Part shown: positions 49,399-59,454 of the stretch, piece by piece
Position numbering within the stretch: position 1 is the stretch's first letter
Layout of the letters: each line of letters begins with the position of its first letter
Source: Paraburkholderia sp.
Lineage (GTDB): Bacteria > Pseudomonadota > Gammaproteobacteria > Burkholderiales > Burkholderiaceae
DNA length: 64,000 bases
Direction of reading: 5' to 3'
Assembly: GCA_004322045.1 (NCBI GenBank)
Contig: SCRN01000040.1
Span: 1-64,000 of the forward strand
The notes under the pieces: model-generated
Seen by the model: the letters and a program-made list of their open reading frames with translations, nothing else
Told to the model about the DNA's origin: nothing
Database searches by the model: none
Position numbers and translations under genes: made by a program

Positions 49399-51498
49399 AT
49401 GTTCGAACAGGAATACGCGGATCCTTACCAGGTCGCGCGCGAGTCGCTCAGCTCGCTGGTGCCGCCCGAGCGGCAGACGGTCGCCGAATACGCGGTGCTG
49501 TATCGCCATCTATCGAATCAGGGCGGCGGCTACGTGGGCCGCTGGCATCATGAGAAAGCGCCATATGTCGTCGCGCCGATGGAGACGCTCACGCGTCTCG
49601 ATTATCTGACGACCGTCGTAGTCGGTCCCGGACAGTCCGCTAAAACTGAGATCGCGCAAAACTGGATGCTCAAGTCGGTCTCGAACGATCCGGCTGACAT
49701 GCTGTGGTACATGCAGACCGACCCCGGCCTTGAGTCATTCGTTAAGAGCCGGATCAACCCGATGATCGATTCGCATCCCGAGATGGCGAAGCGGCTCGGG
49801 TCGAGGCCAATCGATGATTCGCTCCACTTCAAGCGATTCGACGGCATGCGCATCGAGTTCCTTTCGGCGTCGCACAACAATGTCATCAATAAGTCGGCGC
49901 CGCGCATCGTTGCCGACGAGACGGACGCTTACGACCCGTCGCTCGGCGATATCAAGACGCTGCTCGACGTTCGGCGCCAGACGTTCGGACGCCAGTCGAT
50001 GTTGCTGGCGATGAGCCATCCGGACCGCGCGCGCGGCCTCGTTCCTGATCGTGACTGGTCGGCAGGGATTATGGCGATGTATGCCGACAGCGATCGCCGC
50101 ATCTGGTATTGGCCATGCCCTCACTGCGGTGCCTGGTCGAGCCCGGTACCGATCGCCGCGCGATACATGGCGCTGCAGTATGACGAGACGCAGTCGCTCG
50201 ACGAAATCGAGAAGAACGCGCGGCTCGTGTGCCCAGTGAATGGTTGTCTCGTCGATGACGGCGAGCGGCGTGCGATGAATATAGCTGCGTTTCGCTCGCC
50301 GTTTGGCGGATGGATCGGCGACGGACAGGAGATTTCTCAGGACGGTGTTGTGACCGGCGAACTGGTCGCGCGTAAGACTGCCGGCTTCTGGATCGTCGGT
50401 GCGATGTCACCGTTCATTCTCGGCGGAATCGGAGGACTCGCGCGTGCGAAGGTAAAGGCCGAACGCGAGTTCGAGATGAGCGGCGATGACATGGCGATTC
50501 GCCAGGTCATGGTTAAGCAGTTCGGTTTCCCTTACGCGGCTGCGCGCGGCGTTGGCTCGATCGACGCCAATGTGCTGGCCGAGCGCGCTGATTCAGAGTT
50601 GAAGCTGAGTGTGGTGCCAGATGGAGTGCGCTTCCTCACGGCAGCCGTCGACTGCCAGATCGCACACTTTGAGTGGCTCGTGCGCGGTTGGGGCGTCGAC
50701 GGCGAGAGCTGGGTAATCGATAAGGGACGCATACCTGGCGATCCGGCTACGTCTGCGGAGGACTGGGATCAGATCATCGACTTGATCAAACGTGCTTATC
50801 CGCTCGCGGACGGTTCTGGTCGTGCGATGCCGATCCGCGCGTTGGGATTCGACAGCTACGGTCAGCCTGGTGTTACTCAGCAGGCTTATGCGGCCTGGCG
50901 CCGCTGGAAAAAGGCGGGTCTCGCACGTTTGATCGGGAAGATCGCCGGCCGCGACGCGTGGACGGTCATCCCGACGAAGGGTGCCGACAAGCTCGCCGCG
51001 CCGCGCTTGATGGTTGTCTATCCCGACACATCGCGCAAAGCGAACCGCGCGGCCTCGAGCGGTGATGTGCCGGTGGCGCGGTTCAATCCGAACTTGTTCA
51101 AGGACGATCTAGCCGGCCAGCTGCAACTGGCCGAGCCCGGCAAGTTGTATGTCCATTTCCCGCATGCGCTTCGATCGCCGGAGCAGCCGCACGTCTGGTT
51201 CGAACAGCTCACGTCCGAGACGCGCTTAAAGAACGGGTCATGGGAGAAAAGCGCTGCCGGGCGACGAAACGAGGCGCTCGATTTGATGGTGCTTACGCAT
51301 ATGCTCGCGCAGCTGCATGGCCTCAATCGAATCTCATGGGATAAGCCGCCGTCCTGGGCAAAGCCGTGGGACACCAACTCGTCCCTTGTCGCTGCCGCTG
51401 CTGTGGTCAGCTCAAGTTTATCCGCTTCGACTGGCACGCCGGCGCCGCAAAAGGCGTCAGGCGAAAAGAAGAAATCTGCAGTTCACCGATACCGATAG
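49399..51498 (+). CDS. Terminase large subunit (lambda gpA family)
   Basis: This 699-residue packaging motor has an ATPase domain with Walker A-like VVGPGQSAKT (residues ~74-83) and Walker B RIVADETDAY (near 169), a zinc-like CPHC...C pair, and a C-terminal nuclease domain (AAVDCQ, then LGFDSYGQPG, and EALDLMVL). Lambda gpA relatives cut at cos. Starts 5 nt after the small subunit. Confidence 0.95.
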   Translation: MFEQEYADPYQVARESLSSLVPPERQTVAEYAVLYRHLSNQGGGYVGRWHHEKAPYVVAPMETLTRLDYLTTVVVGPGQSAKTEIAQNWMLKSVSNDPADMLWYMQTDPGLESFVKSRINPMIDSHPEMAKRLGSRPIDDSLHFKRFDGMRIEFLSASHNNVINKSAPRIVADETDAYDPSLGDIKTLLDVRRQTFGRQSMLLAMSHPDRARGLVPDRDWSAGIMAMYADSDRRIWYWPCPHCGAWSSPVPIAARYMALQYDETQSLDEIEKNARLVCPVNGCLVDDGERRAMNIAAFRSPFGGWIGDGQEISQDGVVTGELVARKTAGFWIVGAMSPFILGGIGGLARAKVKAEREFEMSGDDMAIRQVMVKQFGFPYAAARGVGSIDANVLAERADSELKLSVVPDGVRFLTAAVDCQIAHFEWLVRGWGVDGESWVIDKGRIPGDPATSAEDWDQIIDLIKRAYPLADGSGRAMPIRALGFDSYGQPGVTQQAYAAWRRWKKAGLARLIGKIAGRDAWTVIPTKGADKLAAPRLMVVYPDTSRKANRAASSGDVPVARFNPNLFKDDLAGQLQLAEPGKLYVHFPHALRSPEQPHVWFEQLTSETRLKNGSWEKSAAGRRNEALDLMVLTHMLAQLHGLNRISWDKPPSWAKPWDTNSSLVAAAAVVSSSLSASTGTPAPQKASGEKKKSAVHRYR

Positions 51499-51500
51499 CC

Positions 51501-51770
51501 ATGGCCACAACCGATCTTAGCTCGCCGCTGTACGGCATGACCGATTCGCAGCTGCAGGCAGCGCTTGCGGCCGCGCAACAAGCGTATATCGACCTGCGTA
51601 CGGGTGATAAGGCAGTAACGGTCGCTTATGCGCAGGGCGATGGCACGAAGAATGTGACGTTTCAACCGACGAATATGGTCGCGGTCCAACGGTTCATTCT
51701 TCAGCTGCAGGCTGCCCTCAACCCAGGCGTGAAGATCTGCACGCGCCGTCGCATGGTGCCGTTGTTCTAA
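51501..51770 (+). CDS. Head-tail joining protein (gpW-like)
   Basis: This 89-residue protein shows the gpW pattern: QLQAALAAAQQAYIDLRTGD and VTFQPTNMVAVQRFILQLQA. gpW stabilises packaged heads at the portal. The stop overlaps the portal gene start by one base. Confidence 0.85.
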   Translation: MATTDLSSPLYGMTDSQLQAALAAAQQAYIDLRTGDKAVTVAYAQGDGTKNVTFQPTNMVAVQRFILQLQAALNPGVKICTRRRMVPLF

Positions 51771-53422
51771 TGACGAGCGCGACCACTCTGGTCGACGCGA
51801 GCGGTCGACCGCTGCGCGCTCGAGCAGATACGGGCGCTGGGCCTGGCAGCCTCGCGAATAACGTCGGCCGTGGCTTTTTCCCGTATCAGGCAGCCGACTG
51901 GCAGACACAGGAAATGGGAGCGTGGCTCCCATGGATCCGCTCCCCCGATGCCGAGATCAACCAGTTTCGCGACCGCATGGTCGCGCGCTCGCGAGATCAG
52001 GTCCGCAACGACGGCCGATCGAGCGGCGGTATTACCCGGATCCTCGATAACGCCGTCGGCGCGTCTCTGCGGCTGTCCGCTGCGCCCGACTATCGCGCTC
52101 TCGCGGAGATCAGCGGGGCCGCATTCGATATCACATGGGCGAACGAATTCCGGCGCGCCGTGGAAGCACGTTGGCGCCTGTTTTCGAACGACTTGGGCCG
52201 TTACAACGACGTTTCGCGTCAGCTCACGGTCTCACAGCAACTTCGCCTTGCTCTTAGGCACAAGCTGATCGACGGTGAGGATCTTGTAGTCAACTACTGG
52301 CTGCCCGAGCGCATAGGTCGCGGCGCCGCTCGCTACGCAACTGCATATCTCGTCGTCGACCCCGACCGTCTGTCCAACCCGAATCAGATGGTCGACACGC
52401 GATATATGCGCAACGGCGTCGAGATCGACGATAACGGCGTACCGATCGCGTATCACATCCGCAAGGCCCATCAGAACGACTGGTACAACTCGGTCGAAAG
52501 CATGATCTGGGAGCGCGTCGAACGGGAAGACGACGACGGCTGGCTTCGCGTGATCCATGACTTTGAGCGCGAGCGGGCGGGCCAGAACCGTGGCATTGGT
52601 GTTTTTATTCCGGTCCTGGCCCACGCGAAGATGCTGGCTCGCTACTACGGAATCGAATTGCAGGCGGCCGCGCTCGCAGCGTCCATCGGCACATATGTTA
52701 CGAGCCCATACGATCCCGCAGAAGCAATGGACGCGGTGGGCGGCGATTCGGAGTTGGGCTTCTATCAGGGGTTGCGCGCGGAATGGAATGATGAGCGGCC
52801 CGCCATGTTTAACGGCGTGAGGGTGCCCGCGCTCGCGCCGGGCGAGGACATCAAGGCGCTGACGTCTGAGCATCCCCATAACGGATTTACCGAGTTCGTG
52901 CATGAGATGCAGGGATACGTGGCATCGGCGCTCGGGATCTCGCTCGAACAGGTTACGCAGGACTGGTCGAGGAGCAACTATTCAAACATGCGCGGATCCC
53001 TGCTGGAGAGCTGGAAGACGCTGATTCGACGCCGCTTGGAATTCTCTGCGGGCACTGCATCGCCGATGTATTCGGTGTGGCTCCGCGAATCAATGGAAAA
53101 CGGCGAGCTTCCACTTCCTAATGGCGCGCCCGATTTCCTCGAGGGGGCGACCGCCTATGCCGCGTGCTCGTGGCTCGGGCCGGGGCGGGGCTGGGTCGAC
53201 CCCGTCAAGGAGCCCCAGGGCTCCATCCTGAAGATGGACGCTGCGCTCACCACCCTCAAACAGGAATGCGCCGAGCAGGGCGGCGACTGGGAAGAGTGGC
53301 TAGATCAACGCCAGATCGAAATCCAGGGATTCCGCGAGCGCAATATTCCGCTGCCTGAGTGGGGCGGCAGCGAGATGGCGACTCGCACCGATGAACCTCC
53401 CCAGGAGCCGCAAGCAGCATGA
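51770..53422 (+). CDS. Portal protein (lambda gpB family)
   Basis: This 550-residue portal subunit includes typical blocks: WLPWIRSPDAEINQFRDRMV, RNDGRSSGGITRILDNAVGA, and the ALGISLEQVTQDWSRSNYSN block. Twelve copies form the DNA entry channel. It overlaps the protease gene start. Confidence 0.95.
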   Translation: MTSATTLVDASGRPLRARADTGAGPGSLANNVGRGFFPYQAADWQTQEMGAWLPWIRSPDAEINQFRDRMVARSRDQVRNDGRSSGGITRILDNAVGASLRLSAAPDYRALAEISGAAFDITWANEFRRAVEARWRLFSNDLGRYNDVSRQLTVSQQLRLALRHKLIDGEDLVVNYWLPERIGRGAARYATAYLVVDPDRLSNPNQMVDTRYMRNGVEIDDNGVPIAYHIRKAHQNDWYNSVESMIWERVEREDDDGWLRVIHDFERERAGQNRGIGVFIPVLAHAKMLARYYGIELQAAALAASIGTYVTSPYDPAEAMDAVGGDSELGFYQGLRAEWNDERPAMFNGVRVPALAPGEDIKALTSEHPHNGFTEFVHEMQGYVASALGISLEQVTQDWSRSNYSNMRGSLLESWKTLIRRRLEFSAGTASPMYSVWLRESMENGELPLPNGAPDFLEGATAYAACSWLGPGRGWVDPVKEPQGSILKMDAALTTLKQECAEQGGDWEEWLDQRQIEIQGFRERNIPLPEWGGSEMATRTDEPPQEPQAA

Positions 53423-54303
53423 GCAACTATCCGCATCTCGCAACGCGGCTATTCAATACGCCTATCGCGATCGCACCGCAGAAAGCAGAGATCGTGATGG
53501 CTGCGCTGGCGGACCGCTTTGGCGTCGCGAAACTGTTTCGTGCATCGGGCGATGTCGTTGTGCTCGCCGACGGCGGCGCGAAAGCATTTCTCGATGGAGC
53601 CGCCAGCGATAGCCGCGCAGACTATCGTCCGTACGAGGTCATCGCCGGCGTCGCGATCATCCCGATCGAGGGCACGCTCGTGCAGAAGCTTGGCGAGATG
53701 CGTCCCTACAGTGGCATGACCGGGTACGACGGGATCCGCGCAAACCTGAGCATGGCGATGAACGATGAGGGCGTGCGCGCGATCGTGCTCGATATCGACT
53801 CACCGGGCGGCGAGGTCGCGGGCTGTTTCGATCTTGTCGACGCGATCTATCAGGCGAGCGGGACGAAACCTATCTGGGCGATCCTCACCGAGCATGCGTT
53901 CTCCGCTGCGTACGCGATCGCGAGTGCCGCATCGCGAATCATCGTGCCTCGCACGGGCGGCACCGGCAGCGTCGGCGTGATCTGCATGCATGTCGACTTC
54001 TCGCAGGCGTTATCCAAAGCCGGCATCGAAGTGACGCTGATTCATTACGGTGCGAAGAAGGCCGACGGCAGCGACATGAAGCCTCTATCCAAAGACGCTC
54101 TTGCGCGTTATCAGGCGGATGTCGATGCGATGGGCGAGCTCTTCGTCGAGACCGTCGCGCGCAACCGCAATCTTTCTCCTGCCAAGGTGCGTGCCACCGA
54201 GGCGGGCACCTTTCTGGGCGCCGCCGGCGTCGAGATCGGCTTCGCCGATGCCGTCATGGCGCCGGACGAAGCCTTTGCGTCCTTGCTCGACGAGCTGGGC
54301 TGA
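53419..54303 (+). CDS. S49 (ClpP-fold) head maturation protease
   Basis: This 294-residue SppA/S49 peptidase has GVAIIPIEGTLVQKLG, IDSPGGEVAG and the serine in TEHAFSAAYAIASAA (Ser162), with a later lysine (KKADGSDMKPLSKDAL). It corresponds to lambda gpC. Unlike lambda, no in-frame scaffold is fused to the C-terminus; a separate scaffold-like gene follows. Confidence 0.92.
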   Translation: MSNYPHLATRLFNTPIAIAPQKAEIVMAALADRFGVAKLFRASGDVVVLADGGAKAFLDGAASDSRADYRPYEVIAGVAIIPIEGTLVQKLGEMRPYSGMTGYDGIRANLSMAMNDEGVRAIVLDIDSPGGEVAGCFDLVDAIYQASGTKPIWAILTEHAFSAAYAIASAASRIIVPRTGGTGSVGVICMHVDFSQALSKAGIEVTLIHYGAKKADGSDMKPLSKDALARYQADVDAMGELFVETVARNRNLSPAKVRATEAGTFLGAAGVEIGFADAVMAPDEAFASLLDELG

Positions 54304-54327
54304 TTCCCCCACCAACAGGGCCATCAA

Positions 54328-54930
54328 ATGAGTAACTTGCTTCGCAATCTGACCTCGCGTGGGCTGAGCTTCAGCCATCTCGCGAAAGTGCCGGCACGCG
54401 CCGGCGACGATACGCCGCCAGCGGACGACAAAGACGGCAAGAAGGGCAAAGCCGAAGGCGATGATCAGGAGAACAACGATCAGGACCGCGATAACGGCGA
54501 TAGCAAGAAGGGCAAAGCGGGCGACGATACGCCGCCAGCGGACGACAAGGATGGCAAGAAGAGCAAAGCCGAAGGCGATGACAAGGATCCGGACGCTGAC
54601 GATGACGACGACGAGGAAGAGATGCGCGGCAGCAGCGCATCCGCTAAGGCGCGTCGTCGCGAGCGTATGCGTTGCGCAACGATCATGGGCTCGGCCGCCG
54701 CTGGGAAGAATCCGGTGCTCGCCGCAAACCTCGCATTCAACACCGCGATGACTCGTAAGGAAGCGCTCGCGGTCCTGGAAGGCACGCCGGCTCCAGCTGC
54801 AGCGGCACCGGCCGCGCGCCGCAATCCGCAGCTCGGCGCTGGCGGTGAGCGCGGTGTGAGCTCCGAGCAGGCAATCCAGGCGAGCTGGGATACCGCGATG
54901 GAAAAAGCCCGTCCCAACCGCCGGCGTTAA
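54328..54930 (+). CDS. Scaffold-like acidic repeat protein
   Basis: This 200-residue protein has an internal tandem duplication of an Asp/Lys-rich unit (GDDTPPADDKDGKKGKAEGD, encoded near 54403 and 54523), a poly-Asp/Glu stretch and a basic helical C-terminus (ASAKARRRERMRCATIMGSA). Position between protease and decoration protein and the charge pattern suggest a head scaffold (Nu3-like). Confidence 0.6.
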   Translation: MSNLLRNLTSRGLSFSHLAKVPARAGDDTPPADDKDGKKGKAEGDDQENNDQDRDNGDSKKGKAGDDTPPADDKDGKKSKAEGDDKDPDADDDDDEEEMRGSSASAKARRRERMRCATIMGSAAAGKNPVLAANLAFNTAMTRKEALAVLEGTPAPAAAAPAARRNPQLGAGGERGVSSEQAIQASWDTAMEKARPNRRR

Positions 54931-54970
54931 TTCGCGATTCTTCGTCAATCCAATTCAGAGGTAGCAAATC

Positions 54971-55627
54971 ATGGCTCAAACCCCTCTCGTCGAAGGCCGC
55001 CACGATGGTGGCTTTCTGGTCAGCGAAGCCCGTGGCCATCGTTCTCGCGACCGCGGCACGCTCAGTGGTGCCGTGAAACACCAGGCGGGCACAGTGCTCG
55101 GAAAGAAAACAGGCGGCACGGCAGCGGCCGCAGCCAAAGCGGGCAACACCGGCAACGGTACGTTCACGCTCGACGCAACGACGCCCATCGTCGGCGGCGC
55201 GCAGGCCGGCGTCTACGTCGTGCGATGCACTGCGGCCGCTGCGAACAGCGGTACGTTCCGCGTATTCGATCCGACGGGCGACGTTATCGGCGACGTGGCG
55301 GTCGGCGCGACGTTCAACGATCAGATCAAGTTCGTGATCGCCGACGGCGCCACCGACTTCGCGGTCGGCGACGAGTTCGACGTTACCGTCTCGGTTCTGT
55401 CGAAGATCTACGTGCCGTTGAGTCTGACGGCAACGGACGGCTCGCAGATCGCTGCAGCTATTTCGTTCGCGAACGTCGACGCCACGCTCGCGGACCAGAC
55501 GGGTACCGTCGTGATGCGCGATTGCGAAGTGAACGGCTCGGAGCTCTTCTGGCCGACCGGAGCGACGACTGCACAGATCGCCACGGGCACCGCGCAGCTG
55601 GCAACCCTGGGAATCATCGTCCGCTGA
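54971..55627 (+). CDS. Head decoration protein (gpD-like) with inserted domain
   Basis: This 218-residue protein starts and ends like lambda gpD (SGAVKHQAGTVLGKKTGG and KIYVPLSLTATDGSQIAAAI, then VMRDCEVNGSELFWP). About 90 extra residues (~50-135; GNGTFTLDATTP ... GATDFAVGDEFDVTV) are inserted between. gpD trimers cap the capsid; the insert would be displayed outside. Confidence 0.88.
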   Translation: MAQTPLVEGRHDGGFLVSEARGHRSRDRGTLSGAVKHQAGTVLGKKTGGTAAAAAKAGNTGNGTFTLDATTPIVGGAQAGVYVVRCTAAAANSGTFRVFDPTGDVIGDVAVGATFNDQIKFVIADGATDFAVGDEFDVTVSVLSKIYVPLSLTATDGSQIAAAISFANVDATLADQTGTVVMRDCEVNGSELFWPTGATTAQIATGTAQLATLGIIVR

Positions 55628-55700
55628 TCTCCAGAAGTACTTCTCTTCAAAGGTAAATCTCGGCCGCGCAAGCGGCCATTATTATTTCTGGGAGCCAATA

Positions 55701-56738
55701 ATGGCCAGTTTGGACGTGTTTCATCAGGATGCGTTTTCGACCATCCAACTGACGACCGCGATCGAGAAAAAGCCCTTTCAACCGACGGGTCTCGGCGATC
55801 TGGATATCTTCGAACCGGACCCGATTCGAACGACGACTCTGGCGATCGAGCAGCGTCAAGGCAAGCTTGTCATCGTCCCTTTCAGCGAACGCGGTCAGGC
55901 GGGCACGCAGCGCACGACCGAACAGCGTGAAGCGCGCTACTTCAAGGTGCCGCGGATCATGCACGAGGACACGCTGTACGCGAACGAAATTCAGGACATC
56001 CGTGCTTTCGGTACCGAGTCGGAGTTGATGCAGGTGCAGGCGGAAGTCGCGCGTCGTCTCAACGGCCCGACGGGTCTCACGAGCAACATCGAATACACCT
56101 GGGAATATCACCGCTTGGCGGCGGTGCAGGGGATGCTGCTCGACGCGGATGGCTCTGTCAAATTCAACTTCTTCGACGAGTTCGGCATCACTCCCCCGAC
56201 GGAGGTGCCGTTCAATCTGGCTGCGGAGACGTCGAACAGCCTTCGTCCAATCATCAACGGCATCGTGCGTTCGATGGCGCGTAAGGCCCAAGGCGCGTTC
56301 CTTCCGACGACGAGGGTCTACGCTTTGTGCGGTGACCAGTTCTACGATGAGTTCACGAATCACCCGGACGTGATCCGTACGTTCCTGAACTGGTCTGCGG
56401 CCAAGGACCTTCGCGATGGCAGTCAAGGCGCGGCGTTTGAGGCGTTCCCATTCGCCGGCGCCATGTGGTCTAACTACCGGGGCTCGGACGACAACTCGAC
56501 CATCAAGATTCCCGACGACGAGGTCCATTTCTTTCCCGTGGGCGCGCCGGGAGTCTTCAAGGTTGCTTATGCGCCTGGCGAATCGTTCGAGTGGGTCAAT
56601 ACGCCGGGCAAACCGATGTATGTCATTCCGATCTTCGATCGCGATCGCAACTCGTGGTGGAAGATGGAGGTGTACAGCTATCCGCTGCACATCTGCACGC
56701 GGCCGGAGGTCCTGCAAAAGGGCCGCGCCGGCGCATAA
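55701..56738 (+). CDS. Major capsid protein (gpE family)
   Basis: This 345-residue HK97-fold capsid protein of the lambda gpE type starts MASLDVFHQDAFSTIQLTTA, with the later TEQREARYFKVPRIMHEDTL and GKPMYVIPIFDRDRNSWWKM. It is the main head shell subunit. Confidence 0.95.
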   Translation: MASLDVFHQDAFSTIQLTTAIEKKPFQPTGLGDLDIFEPDPIRTTTLAIEQRQGKLVIVPFSERGQAGTQRTTEQREARYFKVPRIMHEDTLYANEIQDIRAFGTESELMQVQAEVARRLNGPTGLTSNIEYTWEYHRLAAVQGMLLDADGSVKFNFFDEFGITPPTEVPFNLAAETSNSLRPIINGIVRSMARKAQGAFLPTTRVYALCGDQFYDEFTNHPDVIRTFLNWSAAKDLRDGSQGAAFEAFPFAGAMWSNYRGSDDNSTIKIPDDEVHFFPVGAPGVFKVAYAPGESFEWVNTPGKPMYVIPIFDRDRNSWWKMEVYSYPLHICTRPEVLQKGRAGA

Positions 56739-56741
56739 CCG

Positions 56742-57092
56742 ATGCCGTTCGATTGGCGTGCCGTCACTGACAAAGTGAACGGCATAGCGGTGAAGACGTT
56801 CGGCGAGGTCGAGCGGGTTCTATTCATGCCGGCATCGGGCGCCACGCCATATGCAGTGGACGGCATATTCGACGAAGCGTTTCTCGACCTCAGCGTCATC
56901 GATGGCGTGCAAGTCGCGACCGTTCAGCCGAGGCTTGGGATTCAGCTTTCGCAATTCACTGTTCCGCCCGCGCAGGACGATCAGTTGCAGCTGATCCGCA
57001 CCGGCGCAGTGTATGTGGTGCGCGAAGCGCGGCTCGATGGCTGGGGCGGCGGCGGCTTGATGCTTAATCTCGTGAGCGGCGGCAATGGCTGA
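56742..57092 (+). CDS. Head-tail joining protein (gpFII-like)
   Basis: This 116-residue beta-rich protein (VERVLFMPASGATPYAVDGI; QLQLIRTGAVYVVREARLDG) sits directly after the capsid gene, the place of head completion/neck proteins. Confidence 0.7.
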   Translation: MPFDWRAVTDKVNGIAVKTFGEVERVLFMPASGATPYAVDGIFDEAFLDLSVIDGVQVATVQPRLGIQLSQFTVPPAQDDQLQLIRTGAVYVVREARLDGWGGGGLMLNLVSGGNG

Positions 57093-57693
57093 TCCAACCG
57101 GGCGGTCGGCGATGCGCAAGCTGGTGGTCGCCGCGTTGCAAGCTGCAGCTGCCGCACCAACGATTCAGTCGCCGGGTGATTGGAGCGTGCCGCCGGCGAA
57201 GCTCCCGGCCATCCTGATCCGCTGCGGCGATGATCAAAAGACGTCTACGGGGCCCGACGGCGAGACGCAGTTCAACACCGACTTCGTGATTGAGATTCGG
57301 GGCATCGTCTCAGGGTCAACAGCGGACGCCGCGCAGGATGCGCTCGAGGATCTCGGCGCAACGATCGAAGATGTCGTGCTCCGCAACGTCGCAATTCGCG
57401 CGGTGACGCAGGACTTCCCTGTCATCGCCACTGCGACGGAGATCAAGGCTGAAGGGCAGAAGCATTTCGGCGCCGTCAGCATCGCGGTGCACTTCCAGAT
57501 CTACGAAGCGTTCGATCCGGACGTTACGACGAGCTTGAGTGAGATGGCCCTGACCGTTGATCTGCGGAATGTTTATGACCCTAGCGGTACATACGCCAAT
57601 CCGCCATTTCCCGATGCAGTCCAGCCAGCGCCGCGCACGTCGGGCCCCGACGGCCGCGCCGAGGGCGGCTTTGATATTGAACTTCCCCAATAG
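57085..57693 (+). CDS. Tail terminator/completion-like protein
   Basis: This 202-residue protein starts MADPTGRSAMRKLVVAALQA and has an alternation of strands and helices with VSIAVHFQIYEAFDPD. The pattern is like gpU/Mu gp37-type tail terminator proteins. It overlaps the previous gene by 8 nt. Confidence 0.6.
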   Translation: MADPTGRSAMRKLVVAALQAAAAAPTIQSPGDWSVPPAKLPAILIRCGDDQKTSTGPDGETQFNTDFVIEIRGIVSGSTADAAQDALEDLGATIEDVVLRNVAIRAVTQDFPVIATATEIKAEGQKHFGAVSIAVHFQIYEAFDPDVTTSLSEMALTVDLRNVYDPSGTYANPPFPDAVQPAPRTSGPDGRAEGGFDIELPQ

Positions 57694-57702
57694 GAGCGAC
57701 GC

Positions 57703-57897
57703 ATGTTGGTCAAACCCGCGCCGGGTCTGAAGATTCGCGACCCAGAACTGAAGGACCTGATCCCGGATGAAGGCCGGGAAGTGGCGGCCGACGACCTGTA
57801 TTGGCATCGTCGTTTGCGCGATGGTGACGTCGTGCTCGTTGAAACATCCGATGCGCCGGCGGAAGTGCAGCCAGCGCATAACCTCGGGAGCGAATAA
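57703..57897 (+). CDS. DUF2635 protein (Mu gp38-like)
   Basis: This 64-residue protein starts MLVKPAPGLKIRDPELKDLI and is typical of DUF2635 proteins encoded directly before Mu-type sheath genes. Function unknown, probably tail assembly. Confidence 0.8.
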   Translation: MLVKPAPGLKIRDPELKDLIPDEGREVAADDLYWHRRLRDGDVVLVETSDAPAEVQPAHNLGSE

Positions 57898-57899
57898 TC

Positions 57900-59396
57900 G
57901 TGGCCGTTCCGTTCAAAAACATCCCCTCGGGTGATCAGATCCGCGTCCCGCTGTTTTATGCGGAAGTCGACAACAGCCAGGCCAATACGGCGACGCAATC
58001 GCAGCGCGCGCTGATTATTGGCCAGATCACCGCGAGCGGTAGCGGGGTGGCCAACACCCCGACGATCTGCCAGGGCATCTCGGATGCGAAGACAGTGGGC
58101 GGCCCCGGCTCCATGCTCGCCCTGATGACCGCGGCATATCGCAACAGCGATAGTTTCGGCGAGGTCTGGTACTTGCCGCTGGCGGATGATGCGAGCGCCG
58201 TTGCGGCCACTGGCTCGATCAACTTCACCGCGATGGCGAGCGCAACCGGGGTGCTATTTCTCTATCTCGGCGGTCAGCTCGTCACCCAAACGGTCAATTC
58301 GTCGCTCACCCTCGCACAGATCGCCACCGCGTTGGCAGCGACAGTCAACGCGGCCACGGACTTGCCGGCAACGGCAGCTGTTGACGGCACGACGCCGAGC
58401 AAGGTGAACTTCACAGCGAAGAATAAGGGCCTCGCGGGCAACGACATCGATATCAGCGTCAACTATCGGGGCACGGCTAACGGGGAGGTGACGCCGGCCG
58501 GTCTCGCGTTCACGATCACCGCGATGAGCGGGGGGCTCGTCAATCCGGTTCTCACGACCGGGCTGGCGAACCTCGCCGACATGCCGTTCGACTTCGTTGC
58601 GATGCCCTATACCGACGCGACGTCGCTGGACGCGCTGAAGGCGTTTCTCAACGACCAGAACGGGCGCTGGGCGTGGTCGCAGGGCATCTATGGGCACTAT
58701 TTCGCGTTTTATCGCGGCACAGTTGGGGGACTCACAACCTTCGGTGTTACGCGAAACGACCAGCACGGAACGGTCATGGGCTTCAACGGCTCGCCATCGC
58801 CGGCCTGGATTGGTGCGGCTGATCTCTGTGGCGCAGCCGCGGTCGCACTGCGTGCCGATCCGGGGCTGCCGCTGCAAACCGTCGCGCTGTCGACATTCCT
58901 AGCCCCGCCGGTGGCGTCGCGCTTTGCGCTGACCGACCGCAACACGCTGCTTTTCGACGGCATCTCGACATTTACGGTTGCCGATGATGGCACCGTCGCG
59001 ATCGAGAATCTGATCACGACCTACCAGAAGAACGGCTTCGGCCAGCCGGACAACAGCTACCTGCAGGTCGAGACGATGTTCCTGCTGATGTACGTGATCC
59101 GGCGCCTGAAGGGCGTCGTCACGAGCAAATACGCTCGCAAGAAACTGGCGGCCAATGGCACGCGGTTCGCGCCGGGCGCGAACATCGTCACGCCCAATAT
59201 GATCCGCGCGGACCAGATCGCCGAGTATCAGGCGATGGAGTTCGAAGGATACGTGCAGAACAGTGAAGCGTTCGCAGCTGGCCTGATCGTCGAGCAGGAT
59301 GCGCAGAACCCGAGCCGGGTGAATGAGCTGTGGGATGGCGTCCTGATCGACGGTTTGCGGATCTTCGCGCTGCTCGCTCAGTTCCGCCTGCAATAA
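57900..59396 (+). CDS. Contractile tail sheath protein (Mu gpL-like)
   Basis: This 498-residue sheath subunit starts at GTG (MAVPFKNIPSGDQIRVPLFY). It has an inserted beta domain (about 105-205) and the conserved C-terminal handle (AAGLIVEQDAQNPSRVNELW). It shows that the tail is contractile (myovirus). Confidence 0.93.
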   Translation: MAVPFKNIPSGDQIRVPLFYAEVDNSQANTATQSQRALIIGQITASGSGVANTPTICQGISDAKTVGGPGSMLALMTAAYRNSDSFGEVWYLPLADDASAVAATGSINFTAMASATGVLFLYLGGQLVTQTVNSSLTLAQIATALAATVNAATDLPATAAVDGTTPSKVNFTAKNKGLAGNDIDISVNYRGTANGEVTPAGLAFTITAMSGGLVNPVLTTGLANLADMPFDFVAMPYTDATSLDALKAFLNDQNGRWAWSQGIYGHYFAFYRGTVGGLTTFGVTRNDQHGTVMGFNGSPSPAWIGAADLCGAAAVALRADPGLPLQTVALSTFLAPPVASRFALTDRNTLLFDGISTFTVADDGTVAIENLITTYQKNGFGQPDNSYLQVETMFLLMYVIRRLKGVVTSKYARKKLAANGTRFAPGANIVTPNMIRADQIAEYQAMEFEGYVQNSEAFAAGLIVEQDAQNPSRVNELWDGVLIDGLRIFALLAQFRLQ

Positions 59397-59454
59397 GCAG
59401 TTTTTCCGCCGGCATTGGTCGCCTTCGGGCGCCCACTTTTTTGTGAGTTCATAA

